A DNA stretch of 64,000 bases from Mesorhizobium sp. WSM4313 (GCF_002294725.1 NZ_NSFT01000005.1:186001-250000), one strand, 5' to 3'; numbered from the stretch's first letter, positions 30,100 through 41,119 are shown. Notes: generated from the sequence alone by a model not told the origin. Program-made: numbers and translations.

Positions 30100-30789
30100 A
30101 TGATCGCGCCACGCATCATGGTGGTGGAGGACGAGGAGCCGCTTGGTGTGCTGCTCCGCTACAATCTCGAATCCGAGGGTTACCAGGTCGAAGTGGTGAC
30201 CCGCGGCGACGAGGCCGAAATCCGCCTTCAGGAAAACGTCCCCGACCTGCTCGTGCTCGACTGGATGGTGCCCGCGGTTTCCGGCATCGAGCTCTGCCGG
30301 CGCCTCAGGATGCGGCCCGAGACCGAGCGGCTGCCGATTATCATGCTGACCGCGCGGGGCGAAGAAAGCGACCGCGTGCGCGGCCTCTCGACGGGCGCCG
30401 ACGACTATCTGGTCAAGCCGTTCTCGACGCCGGAGTTCATGGCGCGCGTCAAGGCGCTGCTGCGCCGCGCCAAGCCGGAGGTGCTGTCCAGCGTGCTAAA
30501 GGTCGGCGACATCGTGCTCGACCGCGAGTCGCACCGCGTCTACCGCAAGAAGAGCGAGATCAGGCTCGGCCCGACCGAGTTCCGGCTGCTGGAATTCATG
30601 ATGCGTCATCCCGGCCGGGTGTTCTCGCGCAGCCAGCTGCTCGACAATGTCTGGGGCGAGACGATCTATATCGACGAACGCACCGTCGACGTCCATGTCG
30701 GCCGCCTGCGCAAGGCGGTCAACAATGGCCGCATGCCGGACGTCATCCGCACCATCCGCGGAGCGGGTTACGCGATCAGGGAAGATTAG
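30100..30789 (+). CDS. phoB: Phosphate regulon response regulator PhoB
   Basis: A 229-residue OmpR-type regulator. The receiver has VVEDEEPLG and the phosphorylated D54 in LVLDWMVP, T/K residues in MLTARG and YLVKPFS, and the C-terminal winged helix starts near residue 130 and contains RSQLLDNVWGETIYIDERTVDVHVGRLRKA. Length and sequence are standard for PhoB, which binds the Pho boxes when phosphorylated by PhoR. No phoR-like membrane kinase is present in this window; the kinase would be elsewhere. Confidence 0.97.
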   Translation: MIAPRIMVVEDEEPLGVLLRYNLESEGYQVEVVTRGDEAEIRLQENVPDLLVLDWMVPAVSGIELCRRLRMRPETERLPIIMLTARGEESDRVRGLSTGADDYLVKPFSTPEFMARVKALLRRAKPEVLSSVLKVGDIVLDRESHRVYRKKSEIRLGPTEFRLLEFMMRHPGRVFSRSQLLDNVWGETIYIDERTVDVHVGRLRKAVNNGRMPDVIRTIRGAGYAIRED

Positions 30790-30880
30790 GGATAGGGGGC
30801 TGAGACGCTGACGGGTTCTGTGTCTCCAGCATCGGATCGCGTGCATTGGCGGTTAGCCGAGACGCTTGTGCTTCGTCATC

Positions 30881-31058
30881 CACGGGCGGAGCAAGGAGCG
30901 CAGCGACGCAGCGCAGACCCGAGGATCCATTCCGTGATGTCGATGCGTTGCGACAGTCCAGAATTCTGTGCCGCTGCGCTCGACGCGTGAGGTAGCGGCA
31001 TGGATTCCAGGGTCTCCGCGACGGAGCTTCGCTCCTGCTCCGCCCTGGAATGACGAAG
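30881..31058. repeat. Rhizobial dispersed repeat region between phoB and the ROK gene
   Basis: The 330-base gap after phoB holds no gene. It contains a palindromic, non-coding unit with GGATCCATTCCGTGA on the left, GGCATGGATTCCAGGG in the middle and, at 31024-31055, a 32-base core shared (31 of 32, inverted) with 9906-9937. It resembles dispersed rhizobial elements. Confidence 0.75.
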
Positions 31059-31122
31059 CTGCGGGGCCTTCCCTTCGCTAATTCAAGCGTCTGCTGCTGT
31101 CCCGGACCTCTTCAAGGCTGCC

Positions 31123-32364
31123 TCAGGCCACGTTCTTTCCCGTCCCCACTCTTGCCTGGCCTCCCGGCGCGAAAATTTCCTGGTCGACGAAGGTCAGCGC
31201 GCGCATGGCGCAGCCTTCGCGGATCAGCGGCAACTCGTTCGGCTCGGTGTCGAAGGAGATCGATTCGGAGTGCTGGCCGCCGGCCGTCTGGGCGATCGCT
31301 TCCCTTAGCGCCGGCTCGATCAGGTCGAAGGCGGCCGCGCTGACGCCGACCATGGCAACGGGCGCCGGGTCGATGAGGGCGAACAGGCTGCCGAGACCGA
31401 AACCAAGCGCCTCGCCGGCCCGGCGGTAAGCCTCCCGTTCGGGGCCGTCCCTCTCGCGCGCCTTCGCGGCAAGGGCCCGCATGTCGGCGTCGCCGACGTC
31501 GACCGGCTCGGCGTCCTCGCTCATTTTCATGGCGCTGCGCCAGATCGCGTAATTGCCGGCATAGGCCTCGACGCAGCCGCGGCGGCCGCAGCGGCAAAGC
31601 GCCCCGCCCGGGCGGTGAATCATGTGGCCGAACTCACCGCCGGAGGAATGCGTCCCGGTGAACAGCGCACCCTTGAGCACGAGACCCATGCCGATGCCGT
31701 GCGACAACAGGATGGCGATGAAGTCGTCGCGATAGCGCTCCGGGTCGCGCCATTGCAGCGCCACCGCCATCATGTTGCAGTCGTTCTCCATGGTGGCGGA
31801 GATGCCGAACTCCTTCTCGAGAATGTCGGCGAAAGGAATGTCGGTCAGCGGCGTTATCGGCGACCAGAGCATGGCGCGCGCATGCGAATCGGTGATGCCC
31901 TGAATGCCCATTGCGATGCGGGCGACGCTGCCAATGTCGAGGTCGGGATCCTGCAGCCGGCGCCGCACGATCGCCACGCATTCGCCGATCAGCTCGTCGC
32001 GGGGCATAACAAGCGTGTCCAGGCGCTGCTGCTCCTCGGCAACAACTTGGCCGGCATAGTCGATCACGGCGACCGACAGGAAGTTCAGAGACAACACCAC
32101 GGTCAGCACCGCGGCGGCTTCAGGGTTCAGCGCCAGGCCGATCTGCGGCCGGCCGCGTTTCAACGCCGTCGGCTCGCTGGCCTTGCTTTCGGTGAGAATG
32201 CCCTCCTGGATCAGGTCGGCGGAGATCGCCGAAATGGTCGAGTGGCTGAGCCCAGTGGTGGCGGCAATTTCGGTCCGTGACGGCTGACCGGCGCGGCGTA
32301 CCGCCGAAATCACCATGGCGCGGTTGCGCCGGCGCAAGTCGTCATGGCGGATTCCGACCGACAT
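31123..32364 (-). CDS. ROK-family transcriptional repressor (XylR/NagC-like)
   Basis: A 413-residue ROK protein. The N-terminal winged helix-turn-helix covers about residues 10-65 ([29 protein letters not shown]). The sugar-kinase-like domain follows, with the ROK zinc motif [14 protein letters not shown] at about residues 260-273 and SSGGEFGHM just before. Such proteins repress a neighbouring sugar-uptake operon until the sugar binds. It is divergent from the xylose-type transporter, and a T7/A7 palindrome near the transporter promoter is a candidate operator. The ligand is probably a pentose (inference from context). Confidence 0.9.
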   Translation of the reverse strand: MSVGIRHDDLRRRNRAMVISAVRRAGQPSRTEIAATTGLSHSTISAISADLIQEGILTESKASEPTALKRGRPQIGLALNPEAAAVLTVVLSLNFLSVAVIDYAGQVVAEEQQRLDTLVMPRDELIGECVAIVRRRLQDPDLDIGSVARIAMGIQGITDSHARAMLWSPITPLTDIPFADILEKEFGISATMENDCNMMAVALQWRDPERYRDDFIAILLSHGIGMGLVLKGALFTGTHSSGGEFGHMIHRPGGALCRCGRRGCVEAYAGNYAIWRSAMKMSEDAEPVDVGDADMRALAAKARERDGPEREAYRRAGEALGFGLGSLFALIDPAPVAMVGVSAAAFDLIEPALREAIAQTAGGQHSESISFDTEPNELPLIREGCAMRALTFVDQEIFAPGGQARVGTGKNVA

Positions 32365-32522
32365 CGTTTCGCACGTCCTCCCCGGTCATCGCGGCCTTGT
32401 GATAATGCCATGGCCTGTCGCTGACACGCTAGGGATTGTGGCAGAAGCCAGGGACCATGTCATTATTTATTGCGGATACCGAAAAAAATGCCTGAGCCCA
32501 TCAAAACCCATCAGAATCTCGG

Positions 32523-32551
32523 TTGACAGCGCTGTGGTGCTGGACCACTAT
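32523..32551 (+). promoter_or_regulatory. Sigma-70-type promoter for the sugar transporter genes
   Basis: TTGACA at 32523-32528, 17 bases, CACTAT at 32546-32551. This matches the housekeeping consensus well and lies about 80 bases before the binding-protein start. Confidence 0.8.
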
Positions 32552-32577
32552 TTTTTTGAGGCTCGAAAAAAAGCCTC
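32550..32577. promoter_or_regulatory. Candidate ROK operator overlapping the promoter
   Basis: ATTTTTTT, GAGGCTCG, AAAAAAA at 32550-32572 has T-rich and A-rich arms around an 8-base centre, the shape of Mlc/NagC-type ROK operators. An overlapping GAGGCT/AGCCTC inverted repeat spans 32558-32577. It lies on the -10 element and start site, where a repressor would block transcription. Binding is inferred. Confidence 0.55.
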
Positions 32578-32632
32578 TGTGCCGGCCTTCGGGCCAGTCT
32601 GGGTCGCGCCGCACGGGCGCAGGGAGGATATC

Positions 32633-33673
<1,041 letters not shown>

Positions 33674-33711
33674 ACCTTGCCGACATTCGATCAAAAATAC
33701 CTGCGCCGCGG

Positions 33712-33746
33712 CCAGGAGCGGTTCAATGAACCGCTCCTGGTTTTTG
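33712..33746 (+). terminator. Attenuator hairpin after the binding-protein gene
   Basis: CCAGGAGCGGTTC (33712-33724), loop AAT, GAACCGCTCCTGG (33728-33740), then TTTTT. It is a full intrinsic terminator, so the permease and ATPase genes depend on read-through or on a second promoter. Confidence 0.9.
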
Positions 33747-33750
33747 TTGC

Positions 33751-33798
33751 CGCAATCCCGGACGGAAAACCGCTACGCACTTTCCTGGGATTGCCTTA
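33751..33798 (-). repeat. Dispersed 48-bp palindromic element, copy 3
   Basis: CGCAATCCCGGACGGAAAACC, then CGCTACGCACTTTCCTGGGATTGCC. It follows the attenuator, in the gap before the permease gene. Ends (GCAATCCC/GGGATTGC) are perfect inverted repeats. Confidence 0.8.
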
Positions 33799-33904
33799 AA
33801 GCCGCGGCGTTTTCTCAAAAGATTTTGCCGTTCTGCCTCAGGCGGATAGCTTCTAGGCTGAGTTCCGGCATCCGCGCCAGACGGCAAGCCGGTGGGAGGA
33901 AATC

Positions 33905-35257
33905 ATGACCGACACGACGTCTACCCAACCGGCGGACACCGCGCGCGCGTCGGAACTCGGCACTGTTGCCCGGTTCCTGAAGGCGACCGAGCTCGACACC
34001 CGCATGCTGGGCATGATCGGCGCGCTGCTCCTCATCTGGATCGGGCTGCATGTGATTTCCAGCCTGCGGCTTGGCGTCAACCCGCTCGACTTCGACAGCC
34101 GCACGTTCCTGACGCCGCGCAATCTCTGGAACCTGTCGGTTCAGTCTTCGGCCGTGGCGATCATGGCCTCCGGCATGGTGCTCGTCATCGTCATGCGCAA
34201 CATCGACCTGTCGGTCGGGTCGGCCGAAGGGCTGATCGGCATGGTCATGGGCTTTGCCCAGGCGCATTTCCTGGTTCGCTTCGTCGGGCTTGAACTGGGA
34301 AACCCCTGGATCTGGGTTCTGGCGTTGCTGATCGGCCTGGCGCTCGGCCTCATCATCGGCGCCTTCCAGGGCTTCGTCATCGCCTATCTCGAAGTGCCGG
34401 CCTTCATCGTCACGCTGGGAGGGTTGCTGGTATGGCGGGGCGCTGCCTGGTGGGTCACCAGCGGTCAGACCGTTGCGCCGCTCGACGCCACGTTCCAGTT
34501 GATGGGCGGCGGCCCGGCGGGCTCGATCGGCGCCAAATGGAGCTGGGCCGTCGGCATCGTCGCCTGCCTGGCGGTTATCTTCATGCATTTCAACGGCCGC
34601 GTGCAGCGCAAGCGCTTCCGCTTCCCGCTGCGTCCGGTCTGGGCCGAGACGCTGCTTGCCACGGTCACCTGCGCGGTCATCCTGGGCGCGGTGTGGCTCG
34701 CCAACTCCTATCCGTGGCCGGTCGGCATCGTGAACCGCTACGCCGCTGCCAACAACATCATCGTGCCCGAAGGCGGGCTGTTCATCGCGCACGGTATCGC
34801 CATTCCGGTCCTGATGGCGGTCGCCGTCGGCTTGATCATGACCTTCGTTACCAAGCGCACTAGATTCGGCCGCTACGTCTTTGCCATCGGCGGCAATCCG
34901 GAAGCCGCCAATCTTGCCGGCATCAACACGCGCTGGATCACCATGAAGGTGTTCATGATCATGGGCGTGCTGGCGACGATCGCGGCGGCGATCTCATCGG
35001 CCAGGCAGAACTCCTCGACAAACGCGCTGGGGACGCTGGATGAACTGCTGGTCATCGCCGCGGCGGTCATCGGCGGCACGTCGCTCGCAGGCGGTTCCGG
35101 AACCGTGCTCGGTGCCATGCTGGGCGCATTGCTGATGCAGTCGCTGCAATCCGGCATGGTGCTGCTCGGCGTCGATTCACCGCTGCAGAGCATCGTCGTG
35201 GGCGCCGTGCTCGTCATCGCGGTGTGGCTCGACACCATCTACCGGAAGCGCGTCTGA
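33905..35257 (+). CDS. xylH: Sugar ABC transporter permease (XylH-like)
   Basis: A 450-residue inner-membrane permease of the branched ribose/xylose class, with about 10-12 hydrophobic segments. The conserved IDLSVGS is near residue 100, the loop [28 protein letters not shown] follows, and [20 protein letters not shown] lies near the end. It is longer than the RbsC family because of extra segments in the middle (residues 190-290). Its stop lies 16 bases before the ATPase start. It follows a repeat-and-attenuator gap of about 230 bases after the binding-protein gene. Confidence 0.9.
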   Translation: MTDTTSTQPADTARASELGTVARFLKATELDTRMLGMIGALLLIWIGLHVISSLRLGVNPLDFDSRTFLTPRNLWNLSVQSSAVAIMASGMVLVIVMRNIDLSVGSAEGLIGMVMGFAQAHFLVRFVGLELGNPWIWVLALLIGLALGLIIGAFQGFVIAYLEVPAFIVTLGGLLVWRGAAWWVTSGQTVAPLDATFQLMGGGPAGSIGAKWSWAVGIVACLAVIFMHFNGRVQRKRFRFPLRPVWAETLLATVTCAVILGAVWLANSYPWPVGIVNRYAAANNIIVPEGGLFIAHGIAIPVLMAVAVGLIMTFVTKRTRFGRYVFAIGGNPEAANLAGINTRWITMKVFMIMGVLATIAAAISSARQNSSTNALGTLDELLVIAAAVIGGTSLAGGSGTVLGAMLGALLMQSLQSGMVLLGVDSPLQSIVVGAVLVIAVWLDTIYRKRV

Positions 35258-35273
35258 TAGCAGGAGAAGGACC

Positions 35274-36074
35274 ATGGCTGAAAAATCGTCTCCCGCCGGC
35301 GTTCCGCTGGTCGACATGCGCAACGTCTCGATCGCCTTCGGCGGCATCCGCGCCGTCGACGACGCATCTGTCGATCTTTTCCCCGGCGAAGTGATGGCGC
35401 TGCTCGGTCACAATGGCGCCGGCAAATCGACGCTGATCAAGATCTTGTCCGGCGCCTATAAGCGCGACAGCGGACAGATATTCATCAATGGCGAGGAGGC
35501 TTCGATCTCCAATCCGCGCGACGCCAAGAAATATGGCGTCGAGACGATCTATCAGACGCTGGCGCTGGCCGACAATGTCGATGCCGCGGCCAATCTCTTC
35601 CTCGGCCGCGAGCTGATGACGGGTTGGGGCACGCTCGACGACGTCGCCATGGAAGCCGAGGCGCGCAAGGTGATGGGCCGGCTCAATCCGCGTTTCCAGC
35701 GCTTTAAGGAGCCGGTTATCAAGCTGTCGGGCGGCCAGCGGCAGTCGGTGGCGATCGCGCGCGCGATCCTGTTCAACGCCCGTATCCTGATCATGGACGA
35801 GCCGACTGCGGCGCTCGGCCCGCAAGAGACGGCGCAGGTCGGCGAACTGGTCAAGCAGCTCAAGGCCGACGGCATCGGCATCTTCCTGATCAGCCACGAC
35901 ATTCACGACGTGTTCGAGCTCGCCGACCGGGTCTGCGTGATGAAGAACGGCCAGGTGGTCGGCACGGCGCGCACGACCGATGTCACCCAGGACGAGGTGC
36001 TCGGCATGATCATCCTCGGCAGATGCCCGCCAGGCGCCATTCCGGGCCCGGGGGCGCTGAAAATCGCGGCATGA
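35274..36074 (+). CDS. xylG: Sugar ABC transporter ATP-binding protein (single-domain XylG-like)
   Basis: A 266-residue ATPase with one nucleotide-binding domain, whereas many sugar transporters of this class use a fused double one. Walker A is GHNGAGKST, the signature is [14 protein letters not shown], Walker B is [14 protein letters not shown], and the switch histidine is in [10 protein letters not shown]. The single domain implies a homodimer. A C-terminal extension ([18 protein letters not shown]) follows. It ends the putative xylFHG unit. Pentose transport is inferred. Confidence 0.9.
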   Translation: MAEKSSPAGVPLVDMRNVSIAFGGIRAVDDASVDLFPGEVMALLGHNGAGKSTLIKILSGAYKRDSGQIFINGEEASISNPRDAKKYGVETIYQTLALADNVDAAANLFLGRELMTGWGTLDDVAMEAEARKVMGRLNPRFQRFKEPVIKLSGGQRQSVAIARAILFNARILIMDEPTAALGPQETAQVGELVKQLKADGIGIFLISHDIHDVFELADRVCVMKNGQVVGTARTTDVTQDEVLGMIILGRCPPGAIPGPGALKIAA

Positions 36075-36146
36075 AGTCGAACTGGTAGCCGGCTAATTAA
36101 CGGCTGCGTGATGTACCAATCGCGGTGATGGTTTGACCGCGCCATT

Positions 36147-37829
36147 GTGTTGGCGCCGAGACTTGCCCATAAAGATCGTCGACCGTCCACGGGCCGCATC
36201 CTTGATTTGAAGAAGCTCTTTCCGATCCTTGCCTTTGTCGCCGTCGCGCTGATCAGCCTGACCATGGCAGGGTTCGCCTATTTCGCGACGCAGGAGGCGG
36301 CGCGGATCAAGTTCGAGGGCACGGCCGACGACGCGCTCAACCGCATCGAGAGCCGCGTCGACCTGCATCTGTCGCTGCTGCGTTCGACGCAGGCGCTGTT
36401 CGATGCCCGCAACGGCGACATCTCGCGCGGCGAATTCAAGGCCTTCTTCACCGCCCTCGACATCGACGACAATTTCGCCGGGCTGCGCGGCATCGGCTTC
36501 CTGAGGCTCGCCAAGACCGGCGACGAGGCGGCGGTGGAACGCGACATCCTGCACGATCATGGGTCGGCGCATCCGATCTATCCTGCCACGACGCAGCAAT
36601 GGCGCACGCCCATCGTGCTGTTCGAGCCGCTCGCTGCCTCCAACCAGTCGATCATCGGCTTCGATATGTTCACCGAGCCGGTACGGCGCGCGGCGATTGA
36701 AAAGGCGATGGCAGACGACCGGCAGCATGCGAGCGGTTTGGTCCAGCTCGGCCAGGGCGCCGGCGTGGCGCAGACCTTCACCGGGTTCCTGGTTTTCGTG
36801 CGACTGAACGTCGAAACCGCGCCCGAGGTGATCAATGCAAGCCGCTCCTCCACGTCCGGCTTTCTCTACGCTGCCTTCCGCGCGCAGGACTTGTTCCAGG
36901 TCGCGCTCAGCCGTTCTCCGCTGCTGCCGGTCAATGTCGAGGTCTATGACGGCAAGCCCGAGGACGGCAATCTTCTGTTTCGTTCGGAGGCGCCGCCGGC
37001 AGAACGCATCGGGGCGACGCTTCTGGCGCGTCGCGATATCGTTGTCGCGGGCCGGCCCTGGACCGTGCTGTTCAGGCCGACAAGCGCCTTCGAACCGCCG
37101 TCCTCGCGCGCCATTCCGGTGATGCTCGGGCTATTCGGCCTTTTGCTTGCCGGCGCCATTGCGCTGGTGGCGCGCTACCAGGAGCGCGCCTATGAGGCGA
37201 AATCGGCGCTGCACGAGGCGACCGAAAAGAGCCTGCTGGAAAAGGATCTGATCCTGCAGGAGATGAAGCACCGCATCAAGAATTCGATCACCCGCGTGCT
37301 GGCGATCGCGCGACAGACGGCTTCGCAAGCCACCGACGTGAAGGAGTTTTCGGCTTCGTTCTCGGCGCGCCTGCAGGCCATGGCTGCATCGCAGGACATG
37401 CTGACCCGCTCGCGCTGGCAGAAGGCCGATCTTGGCGACCTGCTGCGCATCGAGCTCGGGCAGGTGTTCGGCAAGGACCTTCCCGACGGCGTGTTGTCAG
37501 GGCCGGAAGTGCTGCTGGACGAGACGACGACGCAGGCGCTAGGGCTGACCTTCCACGAACTTGCCACCAACGCGCTGAAATATGGCGAGGCCGGCAGTTC
37601 GGTGGGCGCCCTCAAGGTCGATTGGAGCGTCAACGGCCGCGGTCGCGAGCGGACGCTGGTTCTGAACTGGCGCGAGGCGGGTCAGAAGGAACTGGAAGCG
37701 CCAGTCAAGACCGGCTTCGGCACCAAATTGATAGATCTCAACGTCACGCGCGAATTGCGCGGCACCATCGCGCGCGACTACCACGCCGACGGCTTGAAGG
37801 TGGAAATCAGGATCCCGCTGGGCGCGTAA
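36147..37829 (+). CDS. CHASE-domain HWE/HisKA_2-type sensor histidine kinase
   Basis: A 560-residue membrane kinase. An N-terminal segment ([22 protein letters not shown]) is the first membrane helix. An extracytoplasmic CHASE domain follows (about 50-310), with a second helix at about 325-342 ([20 protein letters not shown]). The cytoplasmic part carries [25 protein letters not shown], where H is the phosphoacceptor of the HisKA_2/HWE class, and [17 protein letters not shown] of the ATPase. It reads LNWREAG. The GTG at 36147 is used, but TTG at 36207 just before LKKLF is possible. Such kinases often feed PhyR in the general stress response (family knowledge); phyR lies 3 kb away. Confidence 0.85.
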   Translation: MLAPRLAHKDRRPSTGRILDLKKLFPILAFVAVALISLTMAGFAYFATQEAARIKFEGTADDALNRIESRVDLHLSLLRSTQALFDARNGDISRGEFKAFFTALDIDDNFAGLRGIGFLRLAKTGDEAAVERDILHDHGSAHPIYPATTQQWRTPIVLFEPLAASNQSIIGFDMFTEPVRRAAIEKAMADDRQHASGLVQLGQGAGVAQTFTGFLVFVRLNVETAPEVINASRSSTSGFLYAAFRAQDLFQVALSRSPLLPVNVEVYDGKPEDGNLLFRSEAPPAERIGATLLARRDIVVAGRPWTVLFRPTSAFEPPSSRAIPVMLGLFGLLLAGAIALVARYQERAYEAKSALHEATEKSLLEKDLILQEMKHRIKNSITRVLAIARQTASQATDVKEFSASFSARLQAMAASQDMLTRSRWQKADLGDLLRIELGQVFGKDLPDGVLSGPEVLLDETTTQALGLTFHELATNALKYGEAGSSVGALKVDWSVNGRGRERTLVLNWREAGQKELEAPVKTGFGTKLIDLNVTRELRGTIARDYHADGLKVEIRIPLGA

Positions 37830-37864
37830 GGCAAAACAGCGACTTGAATTTGAATTCAGAGCAA

Positions 37865-37895
37865 ACCGGAGGCCGGCTGCCGGCCCCCGGTCTTT
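37865..37895. terminator. Bidirectional hairpin terminator
   Basis: ACCGG/CCGGT outer and GGCCG/CGGCC inner stems around a 5-base loop (37865-37891), followed by TCTTTCCC. It lies between the CHASE kinase and the convergent glycine-zipper gene. Confidence 0.65.
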
Positions 37896-37906
37896 CCCGT
37901 GCTGAA

Positions 37907-38152
37907 CTAGTTGCAGCGAGCCGTGTAGATCCGGCCGCGATGATCGCGATACTGGCAATAGCCGTTGCGCAGGTTGCGAACCAGAAGGCCCGACCCGGCG
38001 CCGACGGCCGCGCCGATCAGCGCACCCTTGCTGCCGCCGACCAAGCCGCCCACGCCGGCGCCGATCAGGCCGCCGCCGACGACGTCCTGCTCGGTCGTTG
38101 TGCAGCCGCTGACAGCAACCACGGCAACCATGGCAATCATCATCTTCCGCAT
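37907..38152 (-). CDS. Glycine-zipper lipoprotein
   Basis: An 81-residue lipoprotein with the signal MRKMMIAMVAVVAVSGC, the cysteine at 17 as the lipidation site. It has a glycine-zipper segment VVGGGLIGAGVGGLVGGSKGALIGAAVGAGSG (residues about 25-55), and ends CQYRDHRGRIYTARC with a cysteine pair. The family forms small outer-membrane-associated proteins of unclear role, often stress-linked. GAGGAGC precedes the start at 38152; a longer frame from 38197 lacks such a site. Convergent with the kinase gene upstream. Confidence 0.85.
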   Translation of the reverse strand: MRKMMIAMVAVVAVSGCTTTEQDVVGGGLIGAGVGGLVGGSKGALIGAAVGAGSGLLVRNLRNGYCQYRDHRGRIYTARCN

Positions 38153-38409
38153 AGAATTGCTCCTCACTTTTGTCCTCACTTTCGGCAGTGCCAGCAACCA
38201 TTTAGCATGAAAAAAGGTGCTTTGCCTGCCCGATTTTACTGTTGCCTAACGTAGTGTTTTCGGAACGCTTGCCGTTCGACGCGACAAGCATGCCGGGCAC
38301 CTCCAGCGTTGCAAATTGCGTGCCGTCGGGCCGCACGTTCCCGACGATCTGATCGCAGTCGTCCAGCGCGGGATCCATCGTGGCCGACAAGTCAAAGCCG
38401 CGTGCGGGG

Positions 38410-38580
38410 TCAGAACAATTGCCAGGCCGCGGTCAAGGCCACGGCGGCCAGAAGCGCGATCGCGCCCAGGCGGAGCGAAAGGTGCGACGACCGCGGCGCC
38501 CGCGGCAGCTCGGCATCCTGGAAGCCGCTCATCGAGACGCGGGCGGCCTGCTCCAGCCTGTTCATGTCGGCAACCATCAT
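38410..38580 (-). CDS. Small tail-anchored membrane protein, hypothetical
   Basis: A 56-residue frame starting MMVADMNRLEQAARVSMSGF and ending in a hydrophobic helix LRLGAIALLAAVALTAAWQLF, so it would be anchored in the membrane by its C-terminus. GGGGAGA lies 4-5 bases upstream. A longer frame from 38643 is less likely. It sits next to the stress island on the kinase's strand. Family not recognised; it could be a stress-related membrane peptide but nothing in the sequence shows that. Confidence 0.5.
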   Translation of the reverse strand: MMVADMNRLEQAARVSMSGFQDAELPRAPRSSHLSLRLGAIALLAAVALTAAWQLF

Positions 38581-38754
38581 TTCAGTCTCCCCAGGTCGCG
38601 CCGGGGCGCGGGTGGGTTCCGGCGCATCGTCAGCCGGGAGCACAGGATCGGACTTTATGGTGAACAGCCGGTTAAGGGCTCCGCCGGCAAAGCGCTCCCA
38701 TCTCCGTCTGACGAAATTGCGGACGGCTGCGGCGAAGCCGCCGAGCCTGACGGT

Positions 38755-38780
38755 TGCACATTTTTCCTGGAATTGCTCTT
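38755..38780 (-). repeat. Partial copy of the 48-bp element
   Basis: GCACATTTTTCCTGGAATTGC followed by TCTTA, the right half of the element at 33751-33798. Confidence 0.55.
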
Positions 38781-38798
38781 ACGCCATCGGTGGCGCTC

Positions 38799-39824
38799 TC
38801 AATCCGTCTCGAAATTCCCGTGCGGAACGGTGAGACGATATTCCATCCGGTCTCTGCCGATCTCCAGCGTCGCGGAGCCATTCAGCGACATCGGCACGAC
38901 GCGTTCCAGCGCCACGCTGCCGAAACGCTTCTCATTGCGCTGCGCGTCGCCGACCGCCTCCGTCCAGGTCAGCAAGAGGTTGGGCAAGGTTCCGTCTTCG
39001 GCCTCGAGCTTGGCGCGCACCTCGACATGGCCGTTCGGCCGCGACAGTGCGCCATAGCTCACTGAGTTGACGGCCAACTCATGCATGGCGAGACCGATAT
39101 GCAGGGCGGCGTTGGGGTTGAGGTAAGGATTTTCGCCCGCGAACCGCAGGCTTTGAGCCAGATCGCTGCTGTAGCGCCCGACCTGGCCGGATACGAGCTC
39201 GTGCAGCGCTGCTCCTCGCCAGTTGGAGGATGTGACGAGATCCTGCGAGGACGCGAGCGATTGCAGCCGGCCGCGAAACCGCGCCAGGAACTCGCCGAGC
39301 GTCTCCGTATACCGCCCGGTCTGAGTGGCGACGCTCTGGATGATGGCGAGGAGATTTTTCGATCGATGGCTGACTTCGCGCAGCAATGTCTTCAGGGTCT
39401 GCTCGCGGCGTTTCTGCTCCGTCGTCTCCACCATCGTCGTGACGACGCCGAGGACATCGCCGGCTTCCCCCCGGTCTGCATCGATCCAAAGCTGGAACCA
39501 GCGTACCCCCTGGTGCCCCGGAATGCTGAGCTCGAGCTGGTCCGGGTTGCCGGATTCGATCACCTTGAGTTTGGCGGCCCTTATGCGTTCGGCCTGCGCC
39601 GGCGAGAGCAAGTCCTTGCCGTCGGCTGTATCGGAGGCCCAGGGCGCGTTCATGTTGCGCGCCCAGACCGTTTCCATCTGCCGATCCTGGTAGAGAACCG
39701 AAATCCCTGCATTGTGCAGGGCGTGAAGCAAGGCCCGCCCCACCTGCATCCCGCTTTCCGAAGGATGCATTGCGATCACCTCGCGCTTTTCGACCTTGTC
39801 TTGCGTGGGACCTTGGGAAGGCAT
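38799..39824 (-). CDS. PAS-HWE sensor histidine kinase (general stress response)
   Basis: A 341-residue soluble kinase. Residues about 25-135 form a PAS module (ALHNAGISVLYQDRQMETVWARNMNAPW, then WFQLWIDADRGEAGDVLGVVTTMVETTEQ). The HWE kinase core follows, with LLREVSHRSKNLLAIIQSVATQTG carrying the phosphoacceptor histidine. HELAVNSVSYGALS of the ATPase comes next, then LTWTEAVGD in place of the usual W-x-E. The start at 39824 has GGGGGAT upstream; the upstream extension is not coding. A perfect EcfG promoter points at it (39851-39875), so it is probably both a PhyR kinase and a target of the response. Confidence 0.9.
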   Translation of the reverse strand: MPSQGPTQDKVEKREVIAMHPSESGMQVGRALLHALHNAGISVLYQDRQMETVWARNMNAPWASDTADGKDLLSPAQAERIRAAKLKVIESGNPDQLELSIPGHQGVRWFQLWIDADRGEAGDVLGVVTTMVETTEQKRREQTLKTLLREVSHRSKNLLAIIQSVATQTGRYTETLGEFLARFRGRLQSLASSQDLVTSSNWRGAALHELVSGQVGRYSSDLAQSLRFAGENPYLNPNAALHIGLAMHELAVNSVSYGALSRPNGHVEVRAKLEAEDGTLPNLLLTWTEAVGDAQRNEKRFGSVALERVVPMSLNGSATLEIGRDRMEYRLTVPHGNFETD

Positions 39825-39850
39825 TGGAAATATCCCCCACTCGGTCCTTG

Positions 39851-39875
39851 AACGACCCAATCCGCAACTTGTTCC
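39851..39875 (-). promoter_or_regulatory. EcfG-type promoter of the PAS-HWE kinase
   Basis: On the minus strand GGAAC (39871-39875), 16 bases, CGTT (39851-39854), 27 bases upstream of the kinase start. It matches the sigma-EcfG consensus. Confidence 0.85.
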
Positions 39876-39991
39876 GCACGAGTCAAACCCTGCAGGGCTC
39901 TCCAAAAACGGTCCGCCGGACGGTGCTCTTTCGAGGCGCCGTCCGGCGGTGGCTGGAAACCGTTTGAGGGGTGCGGCTTCCAGTGTTGCGG

Positions 39992-40156
39992 TCAGGCTCT
40001 CCTGAACAGGCCCGCAATGAGCGAAATCACCAGGAAGGCGAGAAAGATGAAGAACAGGATTTGCGCGATGCCTGCCGATGTGCCGGCGATGCCGCCGAAC
40101 CCAAGCGCGCCGGCGATGATCGCAACTACGAGAAATACGAGCGCCCAGTACAGCAT
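39992..40156 (-). CDS. DUF1328 small membrane protein
   Basis: A 54-residue protein starting [22 protein letters not shown] and ending [20 protein letters not shown], two transmembrane helices with the glycine-rich turn of DUF1328. The family (YtjA type) is widely stress-induced in alphaproteobacteria and its function is unknown. GAAGGAGACGC provides a ribosome site. An EcfG promoter lies at 40186-40210. It stands between the kinase and phyR on the same strand. Confidence 0.9.
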   Translation of the reverse strand: MLYWALVFLVVAIIAGALGFGGIAGTSAGIAQILFFIFLAFLVISLIAGLFRRA

Positions 40157-40185
40157 GATGCGTCTCCTTCTTATGTCGGGAAAAG

Positions 40186-40210
40186 AACGTGGCCAGATGC
40201 CGTTTGTTCC
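40186..40210 (-). promoter_or_regulatory. EcfG-type promoter of the DUF1328 gene
   Basis: Minus strand GGAAC (40206-40210), 16 bases, CGTT (40186-40189), 30 bases before the DUF1328 start. Confidence 0.85.
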
Positions 40211-40324
40211 ACCATTTGCTGAAAAAGACGATCCCCCAAAGCGAGCTTTTCAGACCGCACACAGCCAAGCGTCACGCATGGCGCGAAGCCCTGGCATGAC
40301 TTTCGAGGTCCAGCTTCGGAAGGA

Positions 40325-41119
40325 TCAGGCGGCGGCCTTGGCCTGACGGTCGAAGAACAGGGCCTGGCTGATCAAAGCCTTGACCATGTCGGGATTGAAC
40401 GGCTTGGTGACCAGGAAGGCCGGCTCGGGCCGTTCGCCGGTAAGCAGGCGTTCAGGGAAGGCGGTGATGAAGATCACCGGCACAGGCGTCGAGGATAATA
40501 TCTCGTTGACAGCTTCGATGCCCGAGCTCCCATCGGCGAGCTGGATGTCGGCCAGGACCATTTTCGGCCGCGTCCTGCCGAACAAGGCCACAGCCTCGGC
40601 ATGCGTGCGCGCCGTGCCGACGACGCGGTGGCCGAGGCTCTCGACCATCTCCTCGATATCCATGGCGATCAGCGGCTCGTCCTCGATGATCAGCACGTCG
40701 GTCGCAACTTGCCGGGAAATCTCGTTGCTCGCCTGGGCAAGCAGCTCCGAGAATTCATCCTCGTCGACGTCGAGGATCTCCGCCGCCTCGTCCTCGCTGA
40801 AACCCTCGACGGCAACCAGAAGGAAAGCCTGCCTCGGCAGGGGCGCGATGGCATTCAGATTGGCCGCGGCCCGTTGCTCCCAGGCGGTCTGCGCCTGTTC
40901 CTGCGGCACGCGGATGGCCACGGAGGTGAACAGCCTGGCGAAAACCTTGTACAGCGCAATACGGTCGCTCGAGGCTTCGGGGAAGATATTGGTATCGGCG
41001 ATAATGGCTTCCAGCATCGCGGCGACCAGCGCGTCACCGCTCTCCTGCGATCCCGACACCGCGCGCGAGAAGCGGCGAAGGAACGGGAGATGCGGAGCGA
41101 TGGTTGCGGACAGACTCAT
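40325..41119 (-). CDS. phyR: General stress response regulator PhyR
   Basis: A 264-residue anti-anti-sigma regulator. Residues 1-135 mimic an ECF sigma factor (MSLSATIAPHLPFLRRFSRAV, then LNAIAPLPRQAFLLVAVEGFSEDEAAEILDVDEDEF), without real promoter recognition. Residues 140-264 form a receiver with the phosphorylated D191 in MVLADIQLADGSSGIEA, and K in FLVTKPFNPDM. After phosphorylation PhyR binds NepR, freeing the sigma factor EcfG. The start at 41119 is set by the conserved MSLSA. A perfect EcfG promoter drives it, and nepR-ecfG lie divergently next door. Confidence 0.96.
   Translation of the reverse strand: MSLSATIAPHLPFLRRFSRAVSGSQESGDALVAAMLEAIIADTNIFPEASSDRIALYKVFARLFTSVAIRVPQEQAQTAWEQRAAANLNAIAPLPRQAFLLVAVEGFSEDEAAEILDVDEDEFSELLAQASNEISRQVATDVLIIEDEPLIAMDIEEMVESLGHRVVGTARTHAEAVALFGRTRPKMVLADIQLADGSSGIEAVNEILSSTPVPVIFITAFPERLLTGERPEPAFLVTKPFNPDMVKALISQALFFDRQAKAAA

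Noticed and set aside
38202..38390. A 62-codon minus-strand frame between the glycine-zipper and 56-aa genes
   Set aside because: No ribosome site, no recognisable domain and a cysteine-ended, irregular sequence; not supported as a gene.
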